10,150 nt of DNA from ZC4RG30 sp964396335 (lineage in GTDB: Bacteria; Pseudomonadota; Gammaproteobacteria; Steroidobacterales; Steroidobacteraceae), in contig CAYNEX010000100.1 of the NCBI GenBank assembly GCA_964396335.1, positions 1 through 10,150 of the forward strand. Direction: 5' to 3'. Under the pieces are notes generated by a model. The model worked only from the letters and a program-made list of their open reading frames with translations. It searched no databases and was not told the origin of the DNA. A program made the translations under genes and the position numbers. This document shows, one piece after another, positions 1 through 4,960 of the stretch (its first letter is position 1; every line of letters starts with the position of its first letter).

Positions 1-1064
1 GGCTGCGCTTCCACCCCTCGGTCTACCTCGGCATCGTCAAGTTCCTGGGCTTCGAACAGGTGTTCAAGAATGCCCTGACCGGCCTGCCGATCGGCGGCGC
101 CAAGGGTGGCGCCGACTTCGATCCGAAGGACCGCTCCGACGGCGAGATCATGCGCTTCTGCCAGAGCTTCATGACCACGCTGTGCCACTACATCGGCGAG
201 TACGAGGACGTGCCCGCCGGTGACATCGGCGTCGGCGCCCGCGAGATCGGCTACCTGTTCGGCCAGTACAAGCGCATCACCAACCGCTATGAATCCGGCG
301 TGCTGACCGGCAAGAGCCCGAGCTGGGGTGGCGCGCTGGTGCGCAAGGAAGCCACCGGCTACGGCACGGTGTACTTCGTCGAGGAGATGCTGAAGTCGCG
401 CGGCCAGACCCTCGAGGGCAAGGTGTGCACGGTGTCCGGCTCGGGCAATGTGGCCATCCATGCGATCGAGAAGCTGCACCAGCTGGGCGCCAAGGTGGTG
501 GCCTGCTCCGATTCGGGCGGCGTGATCCACGATCCGCGCGGCATCGACCTTTCGGTGCTGCGCCAGATCAAGGAAGTCGAGCGCAAGCGCATCAGCCGCT
601 ATGTCGATTTCCGCGGCCACGCGCAGTACCTGCAGGGCGGCTGCATCTGGGAGATTCCCTGCGACGTCGCGCTGCCCTGCGCCACGCAGAACGAGCTGGA
701 TGAGGCGTCCGCGCGCATGCTGGTGCAGAACGGCTGCATCGCGGTGGGCGAGGGCGCCAACATGCCGACCACGCCGGGCGGCGTGCGGGTGTTCCAGGCG
801 GCCGACGTGGCCTATGCGCCGGGCAAGGCGGCCAATGCCGGTGGTGTGGCCACCTCGGCGCTGGAGATGCAGCAGAACGCCAGCCGCGACGCGTGGACCT
901 TCGAGTACACCGAGCGGCGCCTGCACGAGATCATGCGCAACATCCACCGCGACTGCTTCGAGACCGCCGAGGAGTTCGGCAGCCCGGGCAACTACGTGAT
1001 CGGCGCCAACATCGTCGGCTTCCGGCGGGTCGCCGAAGCCATGCTGGCGTTCGGCGTGGTGTGA
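1..1064 (+). CDS. gdhA: NADP-type glutamate dehydrogenase, 3' part (5' end outside window)
   Basis: Reversible reductive amination of 2-oxoglutarate to glutamate in the cytoplasm; ammonium assimilation. The reading frame is open from base 3, so the gene starts upstream; 353 codons are visible. They follow the E. coli GdhA pattern (447 aa) with no apparent net indel, implying that about 94 N-terminal residues are missing. Visible landmarks are LRFHPSVYLG at the start, the IGGAKGGADFDP motif (its Lys codon at 102-104 corresponds to catalytic Lys128), VPAGDIGVG with the catalytic Asp, the Rossmann motif SGSGNV, and the C-terminal signatures ALPCATQNELD, EGANMPTT and APGKAANAGGVATS. The hexameric NADP-dependent class is assigned from overall similarity, as remembered from the E. 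coli protein. The ATG/GTG codons near base 60 are internal, not starts. The gene ends with TGA and is followed 15 bp later by an intrinsic terminator, so it is the last gene of its transcript. Confidence 0.96.
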   Translation, partial: LRFHPSVYLGIVKFLGFEQVFKNALTGLPIGGAKGGADFDPKDRSDGEIMRFCQSFMTTLCHYIGEYEDVPAGDIGVGAREIGYLFGQYKRITNRYESGVLTGKSPSWGGALVRKEATGYGTVYFVEEMLKSRGQTLEGKVCTVSGSGNVAIHAIEKLHQLGAKVVACSDSGGVIHDPRGIDLSVLRQIKEVERKRISRYVDFRGHAQYLQGGCIWEIPCDVALPCATQNELDEASARMLVQNGCIAVGEGANMPTTPGGVRVFQAADVAYAPGKAANAGGVATSALEMQQNASRDAWTFEYTERRLHEIMRNIHRDCFETAEEFGSPGNYVIGANIVGFRRVAEAMLAFGVV

Positions 1065-1076
1065 CGCGCTGACGCG

Positions 1077-1123
1077 AAGGGCGTTGTCCTACAGGCGCTT
1101 CAGGCCTGCAGGCGACGCCTTTT
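1077..1123 (+). terminator. Intrinsic terminator of gdhA
   Basis: A strong stem-loop follows the gdhA stop. The left arm, 1080-1096, starts GGCGTTG and ends CAGGC. The loop is GCTTCAG (1097-1103). The right arm, 1104-1119, starts GCCTG and ends CGACGCC. Pairing is interrupted by one U bulge, one A-C mismatch and one U-G wobble. A TTTT run follows at 1120-1123, and AAG (1077-1079) can pair with part of it to extend the stem. Confidence 0.8.
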
Positions 1124-1142
1124 CGAACGCGTTCCGCAGAAT

Positions 1143-1170
1143 GGGCCCACCACCAGACGGGGACGGGCCC
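1143..1170 (+). promoter_or_regulatory. Possible hairpin around the ribosome site of the stress-protein gene
   Basis: GGGCCC at 1143-1148 can pair with GGGCCC at 1165-1170, which directly abuts the ATG at 1171. The 16-base loop holds the only Shine-Dalgarno-like run (GGGGA, 1159-1163). This could affect translation start, but a six-base GC palindrome in G+C-rich DNA may be chance. Confidence 0.25.
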
Positions 1171-1689
1171 ATGACTGACCAGGAACGCAATTCCCACGAA
1201 GACCTGAACGGCGCGGCCGCCACGGAGCGGCTCCGCGACATCGTGAAGGCCGCGGATACCGCGATGTTCATCACCCAGCACGAGGACTTCCCGCTGATGG
1301 TGCGGCCGATGGCCGTGCAGGAAGTGGACGAGGAAGGCACGCTGTGGTTCCTCAGTTCCTCCGAGAGCGACAAGAACACCGACCTTCAGCGCGACCCGCG
1401 CGTCACGCTGGTGTTCCAGAACCACGACAAGTACGAATACCTGCAGCTGTCAGGCCGCGCCACCATCCATCGCGACCGCGCGCTGATCGAGAAGCACTGG
1501 ACGCGATTCGCCGAGGCCTGGTTCGACGGCAAGGATGATCCGCGCATCACCGTGATCGCCGTGCACCCGCAGGGCGGGCATTACTGGGCCACCGAGAACG
1601 GCAAGATCGTCGCCAGCGCGAAGATGCTGCTGGGCGCGATGGGCGCGAACGTCGGCCATCCGGGCGTGGCCGGCGAACTTCGCATGTAA
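1171..1689 (+). CDS. General stress protein, pyridoxamine 5'-phosphate oxidase-like FMN-binding fold
   Basis: 172 aa. The sequence fits the small split-barrel flavin-binding family known as general stress protein 26 / Pyrid_ox_like. The core is R45-P-M, then LWFLSSSESDKN at residues 58-69 and the beta strand RVTLVFQN, the segments that contact FMN in this fold. The C-terminal half has the family's WFDGKDDP and a HYWATENGKI strand. Such proteins are cytoplasmic; a role in stress protection is known for relatives, but the substrate is generally unclear and no enzyme activity can be claimed. The start at 1171 was chosen because the upstream in-frame TTG at 1084 lies inside the gdhA terminator stem and the ATG at 1141 has no ribosome site; GGGGA at 1159-1163 precedes 1171 by 7 bases. 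The gene appears to be a single transcription unit and is convergent with the following ene-reductase. Confidence 0.85.
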   Translation: MTDQERNSHEDLNGAAATERLRDIVKAADTAMFITQHEDFPLMVRPMAVQEVDEEGTLWFLSSSESDKNTDLQRDPRVTLVFQNHDKYEYLQLSGRATIHRDRALIEKHWTRFAEAWFDGKDDPRITVIAVHPQGGHYWATENGKIVASAKMLLGAMGANVGHPGVAGELRM

Positions 1690-1697
1690 GGATTGAT

Positions 1698-1734
1698 GCG
1701 GCCGCGGCGCCGATACCTCGGGCGCCGCGGCCGC
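1698..1734. terminator. Perfect 14-bp hairpin between convergent genes
   Basis: GCGGCCGCGGCGCC (1698-1711) is an exact inverted repeat of 1721-1734, separated by a 9-base loop. It lies between the stops of two convergent genes and probably acts as a bidirectional terminator or 3' end stabiliser. Neither strand has a following T run, so classical intrinsic termination is uncertain. Confidence 0.6.
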
Positions 1735-1745
1735 CGGGCCGTGGA

Positions 1746-2789
1746 TCAGGCGGCCACGGTTTCCAGCGTCGGATAGTCGATGTAACCGCGCTCTCCGCCG
1801 CCGTAGAAGGTGGCAGGGTCGGGCGTGTTCAGCGCTGCGCCGCGACGCAGCCGTTCCACCAGGTCCGGATTCGCCAGGAACGGCACGCCGAACGCCACCG
1901 CGGCGGCACCGGCTTCCAGTGCCTTCTGCGCGCGCGGCAGGTCATAGCCGCCATTGACGATCACCGGCCCGCCGAAGGCCTCGCGGATGGCCGGCGTCAG
2001 GTCTTCCGGTCCCTCGATCACATGCAGGAAGGCGATGCCGCGCACGGCGGCCGCCGCCCGGGTGAAGGTCTCGCGCGGGTGGTCATCGTGCATGTCATTC
2101 CAGCCGGACTGCGGCGACAGGCGCACGCCGGTGCGGTCGGCGCCGATCTCGGCGGTGACTGCGTCGACCACCTCGCGCAGGAAGCGCGTGCGGTCGCGGC
2201 CATAGGCATCGGTGCGATGGTTGGTGCCCGAGCGCAGGAACTCGTCGATCAGGTAGCTGTTGGCGCCATGGATCTCGACCGCGTCGGCGCCCGCATCGAT
2301 GGCGCGGCGCGCCGCCTGCGCGAAGTCACGCACGATGCCCGGGATCTCCTCGGTGGCCAGCTCGCGCGGCGTCTCCCACGGCACGGACTGGAAGTTCACG
2401 TCGCGCGACTGCCCGGTGACGATGGGGATGGGGCTCGGCGCGACGATCTCGCCGAACACCGAGGAATGTCCCGACCGGCCGGTGTGGAACAGCTGCGCGG
2501 CAATGCGGCCACCGGCCTTGTGCACGGCATCGAACACCGGCACCCAGCTGGCCTGCTGGGCGTCGGTATAGAGGCCCGGGGTGGCGGGATAGCCGTGCCC
2601 CTGGCGGCTGATGGAAATGGCCTCGGAAATGATCAGGCCGGCACTGGCGCGCTGCGCGTAATAGGTGGCGGCCAGCGGTGTCTGGATGCCTTCCATCGAG
2701 GCGCGGGTGCGGGTCATCGGCGCCATCACGGCACGGTTGGGGAGATCGAGCCGGCCGAGGCGCAGCGGGGTGAACAGCAGCTGGGTCAT
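1746..2789 (-). CDS. Old Yellow Enzyme family ene-reductase (NemA-like alkene reductase)
   Basis: 347 aa FMN-dependent NAD(P)H:flavin oxidoreductase of the OYE/NemA group, a cytoplasmic TIM barrel that reduces activated C=C bonds (enones, maleimides) and sometimes nitro compounds. Landmarks are APMTRTRA with Thr26 (OYE1 Thr37), the substrate-binding pair His174/Asn177 with proton-donor Tyr179 in EIHGANSYL, the GTNHRTDAYG segment, Arg223 in TGVRLSP, NGGYD and ANPDLVERL near the flavin phosphate site, and the C-terminal YGGGERGYIDYPTL. The position equivalent to the phosphate-binding Arg348 of OYE1 reads Val302 (AFGVPF), a departure from the classical enzymes. The start at 2789 was chosen because GGAG (complement of 2796-2799) sits 6 bases upstream; in-frame ATGs at 2792 and 2807 are less well placed. 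The gene is divergent from an HxlR regulator, which probably controls it. The exact substrate cannot be told. Confidence 0.93.
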   Translation of the reverse strand: MTQLLFTPLRLGRLDLPNRAVMAPMTRTRASMEGIQTPLAATYYAQRASAGLIISEAISISRQGHGYPATPGLYTDAQQASWVPVFDAVHKAGGRIAAQLFHTGRSGHSSVFGEIVAPSPIPIVTGQSRDVNFQSVPWETPRELATEEIPGIVRDFAQAARRAIDAGADAVEIHGANSYLIDEFLRSGTNHRTDAYGRDRTRFLREVVDAVTAEIGADRTGVRLSPQSGWNDMHDDHPRETFTRAAAAVRGIAFLHVIEGPEDLTPAIREAFGGPVIVNGGYDLPRAQKALEAGAAAVAFGVPFLANPDLVERLRRGAALNTPDPATFYGGGERGYIDYPTLETVAA

Positions 2790-2791
2790 CA

Positions 2792-2820
2792 TTGTCTCCG
2801 TCAGCATTTATTGGTATCCT
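2792..2820 (+). promoter_or_regulatory. Candidate sigma70-type promoter of the HxlR gene
   Basis: TTGTCT (2792-2797, 4 of 6 consensus bases) and TATCCT (2815-2820, 4 of 6) are separated by exactly 17 bp. Transcription would begin near 2827, giving an almost leaderless message if the start is 2830, or a leader of about 12 bases for 2839. The -35 box overlaps the 5' end of the divergent ene-reductase gene. Confidence 0.45.
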
Positions 2821-2833
2821 GTGGAAACTATGA
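2807..2833 (-). promoter_or_regulatory. Weak candidate promoter of the ene-reductase gene
   Basis: Read on the minus strand, AATAAA (complement of 2807-2812) is preceded by TTCATA after a 16-bp spacer. Each box matches four consensus bases. It would start transcription close to 2800 and overlaps the opposite promoter, so one bound regulator could block both. The match is weak and other boxes are possible. Confidence 0.25.
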
Positions 2834-2849
2834 ATCCCATGCATACCAA
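2811..2849. promoter_or_regulatory. Inverted repeat, candidate HxlR operator
   Basis: TTGGTAT (2811-2817) and its exact complement ATACCAA (2843-2849) lie 32 bp apart centre to centre, about three helical turns. The left half covers the -10 box of the regulator promoter and the right half lies in its first codons. HxlR proteins bind dyads as dimers, often in such shared divergent regions. Operator assignment is inference. Confidence 0.4.
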
Positions 2850-3261
2850 CACGCAAGTAGGTACCGATCTGTGCGCTGGTTTCCAGAAGGAAACCGGTGA
2901 CTGCCCGATGTCGCGCCTGATCGAGCTGCTGTCCGGTCGCTGGGCCTTCCCGGTGCTGTACCAATTGCTGCGCGCGCAGGGCCCGATCCGTTTCGGGCAA
3001 TTGCAGCGCGCGGTGGGGCGGGTCACGCAGAAGGAACTGACGCGCACGCTGCGTTCATTCGAGGAACGCGGGCTGCTGCAGCGCCAGGTGTTCGCCGAGG
3101 TACCGCCGCGGGTGGAATACCGGCTCACCGAGCTGGGTGCGTCGCTGGGTGAACCGCTGTGTGGCCTGGCGCGCTGGGCCGAGGCACACCGCGAGGAGAT
3201 CGAGGCGGCCTGTCCGAAGGCGCAGGCGGAACGTGCCGCGAAGAAGTTGATGGCGGGCTGA
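2830..3261 (+). CDS. HxlR/DUF24-family winged-helix transcriptional regulator
   Basis: 143 aa. The family core is plain: a Cys-Pro (Cys25) before the first helix, the SGRWAFPVLYQLL segment, IRFGQLQRAVGRVTQKELTRTLRSFEERGLL as the helix-turn-helix, and PPRVEYRLTELG as the wing. This is a dimeric DNA-binding protein acting in the cytoplasm. Several HxlR members (YodB, QorR and HypR types) sense quinones, aldehydes or oxidants through the conserved N-terminal cysteine and regulate adjacent reductases. Here the divergent neighbour is an ene-reductase, so control of that gene plus autoregulation is the natural inference. Further cysteines are at 15, 112 and 129, so disulfide sensing is possible. 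The start is 2830 or 2839; neither has a good Shine-Dalgarno, and 2830 keeps the start just after the predicted transcription start. The gene ends convergent to the NUDIX gene, 13 bp from its stop. Confidence 0.9.
   Translation: MNPMHTNTQVGTDLCAGFQKETGDCPMSRLIELLSGRWAFPVLYQLLRAQGPIRFGQLQRAVGRVTQKELTRTLRSFEERGLLQRQVFAEVPPRVEYRLTELGASLGEPLCGLARWAEAHREEIEAACPKAQAERAAKKLMAG
2876..2897. repeat. Nine-base-pair hairpin inside the HxlR gene
   Basis: CTGGTTTCC (2876-2884) pairs with GGAAACCGG (2889-2897) across a four-base AGAA loop, with a single T-G wobble. It falls about 47 bp into the gene. The core GGAAAC also occurs just before the start at 2823-2828. It may be a second regulator-binding dyad or an mRNA hairpin; coding coincidence is possible. 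Confidence 0.4.
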
Positions 3262-3268
3262 ACCCGCC
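3252..3268. terminator. Small hairpin at the convergent HxlR/NUDIX gene ends
   Basis: GGCGGG (3252-3257) and CCCGCC (3263-3268) form a 6-bp stem with a 5-base loop that contains most of the HxlR stop codon. It could stop transcription from both sides, but there is no T run and the stem is short. Confidence 0.35.
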
Positions 3269-3274
3269 CGCGGC

Positions 3275-3919
3275 TCACTCGAATTCGGTGGGCAGCGCCG
3301 GGTTGTCGTAGTGCGCGAACATGCGCGCGATCTGGTGCGGCAGCACGCGTCCGGTCGACAGGTCTTCGGGAATCTCGTGGCGCGCGAACCAGCCCACGCC
3401 GCTGGTCTCATGGCTGGTGCGCGCCTCGCCACCGCTGAGTTCGCAGATGAAATACATCTTCAGGCTCGACCACAGGCTCTCGCCATGTCCCTGGCGGGCG
3501 CGGTCCCAGGCCGCTGCCAGCTTCAGGATGCGCGCTTCATAGCCGCTTTCCTCGCGCACTTCCTTCAGCGCGTTCTCGGCCGGCGTGAGGTTTACATCGG
3601 CCCAGCCGCCGGGCAGCGTCCAGCGCCCGCCATCGGAGGTCTCGCGCACGAAAAGCAAGCGGCCCTGCTTGTCGAACACCGCGGCGCGGATGTCGATCTT
3701 CGGCGTCGCATAACCCTCTTCGTTGCGCAGCAGGGCGCTGATGCGTTCAACGGGTGCCTCGACCTGCCGCGCCAGCATTTCGGCCGCCAGTTCGCGCAGC
3801 ATGGTGTAACGCTCGAGGTCGTACGGGTCCTTGCAGAAGGTCAGTCCCGCCTGGGCGATGGACTGCATCTGGCGCGCCCACAGCAGCCAGTCGGGTTCCG
3901 TGCCGGGTTTCTCAGGCAT
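3275..3919 (-). CDS. NUDIX hydrolase with NUDIX_N N-terminal domain
   Basis: 214 aa. Residues from about 8 to 65 match the helical NUDIX_N region (WARQMQSIAQAGLTFCKDPYDLERY), and the catalytic NUDIX domain fills the rest. The box reads GGWADVNLTPAENALKEVREESG. The metal-binding glutamates of the REuxEE part are present as KEVREE, while the first Glu of the textbook box is Leu and the Arg is Lys; GGWADV with these changes is typical of this subfamily (B. subtilis YjhB-like). These enzymes cleave a nucleoside diphosphate linked to another group, X; the substrate here is unknown, and ADP-ribose or a sugar nucleotide are only possibilities. The protein is cytoplasmic with no signal peptide. The start ATG overlaps the last 8 bases of the upstream metallo-hydrolase gene (ATGCCTGA), so translation is probably coupled. 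Confidence 0.9.
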   Translation of the reverse strand: MPEKPGTEPDWLLWARQMQSIAQAGLTFCKDPYDLERYTMLRELAAEMLARQVEAPVERISALLRNEEGYATPKIDIRAAVFDKQGRLLFVRETSDGGRWTLPGGWADVNLTPAENALKEVREESGYEARILKLAAAWDRARQGHGESLWSSLKMYFICELSGGEARTSHETSGVGWFARHEIPEDLSTGRVLPHQIARMFAHYDNPALPTEFE

Positions 3920-4877
3920 CCGGTGCCAGTCGTGGCCACAGGCTCTTGAAGGATTCGGTCAGGAACTGCGTGGGATCGCCGAAGCGCGCCACGTATTCCT
4001 TCGCCGGCTGCGCGGCCAGTACATCGGCGGGACCGAAGCCGGCGCGCATCATGCGGCTGAGTTCGCCGGAGAGTTTCGAGAGCACTTCCAGTTCCGCTTC
4101 GAGATCGGCTTTCGTATAGAGCCGATCGCCATGCGCAGTGACCACTCGCGTCGCGGCGTCACATTGCGCGATCAGCGTGCGATAGCCCGACACCGTGCCG
4201 TTGATCCAGCCGCCGGTGACCCAGTCGGGCGTCGGCCAGCCGTTGCCGGCCACCACGCCGCCGGTCACCAGCACATTCGCCCTGGCCAGCTTCACGTACA
4301 GGTCGCCATCGGTATGCGCCTGCGCCATCAGCGCGTATTGCAGCGTCTCATCGCCGACTGCCAGCTCACCGCCGGTCCAGGTGGTGCGGTTGGGCTGGGC
4401 AGCCTTCGGCAGCGGGCGGATGGGTTCGGCATCGACCGTCGGACGCACCGTGGTCGACAACCACAGGCGCGTGTGTTCGTGCGCGATGATGGCGGCGCCC
4501 TGGGCGCCGAGCTTGCGGTTCAGGCCGGTGTGCTCGTGGTGCCAGTGCGTGTTCAGCAGCGTGTGCGCGGCGCCGGCGCCGAGGTTGGCGCTGGTGCCGC
4601 GTCCGGTACCGGCGCCGAGGCGTTCGCCGGCCAGCTTCAGCACCGCATCGGCATGGCGTTGCAGTCCGCCATCGATGAATACCAATCCGCGCGCATCGCG
4701 CAGCGCCAGCAGGTTGGCGCCGGCACCGCGGATCCAGAGCACGCCGTCGGCGAGCGTCTCGGCGGTGAGGCCGCCCTGCGCGGCAGGGCTGCGACCCGGC
4801 CACCCCAATGCCGCTACGGTCAATCCAGCTGCGCTTAACGAACCTGCAAGGGCCCGTCGGGTCATCGTGGTGGCCAT
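3912..4877 (-). CDS. Tat-exported metallo-beta-lactamase-fold hydrolase with altered metal ligands
   Basis: 321 aa. The N-terminus MATTMTRRALAGSL followed by a hydrophobic stretch to about residue 33 is a Tat-type signal, so the protein should work in the periplasm. The MBL fold is shown by LVFIDGG, the metal motif NTHWHHEHTG (His111, His113, His116), His188 in AHTDGDLYVKL, and His249 in VTAHGD. Two ligand positions deviate from the usual HxHxDH...TGD pattern: Asp becomes Glu115, and the bridging Asp after VLVTG is Gly207. One or both metal sites may therefore be altered. The wider group includes beta-lactamases, glyoxalase II-like and quinoprotein-relay hydrolases; the substrate here cannot be inferred. 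Start 4877 has only a weak upstream GAG; ATG 4865 would retain the twin arginines and is an alternative. It forms a two-gene unit with the overlapping NUDIX gene and is divergent from the cytochrome operon. Confidence 0.85.
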   Translation of the reverse strand: MATTMTRRALAGSLSAAGLTVAALGWPGRSPAAQGGLTAETLADGVLWIRGAGANLLALRDARGLVFIDGGLQRHADAVLKLAGERLGAGTGRGTSANLGAGAAHTLLNTHWHHEHTGLNRKLGAQGAAIIAHEHTRLWLSTTVRPTVDAEPIRPLPKAAQPNRTTWTGGELAVGDETLQYALMAQAHTDGDLYVKLARANVLVTGGVVAGNGWPTPDWVTGGWINGTVSGYRTLIAQCDAATRVVTAHGDRLYTKADLEAELEVLSKLSGELSRMMRAGFGPADVLAAQPAKEYVARFGDPTQFLTESFKSLWPRLAPDA

Positions 4878-4960
4878 CGTGCGCCGACTCTAACCGATCA
4901 ATCCGGCTCCCGATAACCTAGAATCGGCCGACAACAGGCGACGGGGGCGGGCGCGGGGAC
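4878..4960. promoter_or_regulatory. Divergent intergenic region with candidate -10 box
   Basis: This 83-bp gap must hold the promoters of the minus-strand metallo-hydrolase unit and of the plus-strand cytochrome operon. TAGAAT at 4919-4924 matches the plus-strand -10 consensus in five of six positions, but no convincing -35 lies at 16-18 bp. It sits in a short dyad, CCGAT (4910-4914) with ATCGG (4923-4927), and another CCGAT copy is at 4894-4898. A possible regulator site is inferred only. Confidence 0.35.

Noticed and set aside
15..20. Line-scale search for RNA genes, CRISPR repeats or mobile elements over the whole window (coordinates nominal)
   Set aside because: No cloverleaf-like segment, regularly spaced direct repeats outside the ankyrin gene, transposase motifs or flanking inverted repeats were seen by eye.
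1125..1134. Ten-base palindrome GAACGCGTTC between gdhA and the stress-protein gene
   Set aside because: Palindromes of this length are expected several times by chance in 10 kb, and no promoter element or second copy supports an operator.
2022..2900. 292-codon plus-strand frame across the ene-reductase gene
   Set aside because: Antisense to a confident OYE enzyme and overlapping the regulator start in another frame.
3831..4838. 335-codon plus-strand frame across the NUDIX and metallo-hydrolase genes
   Set aside because: It runs opposite to two recognised enzymes and has no motif of its own.
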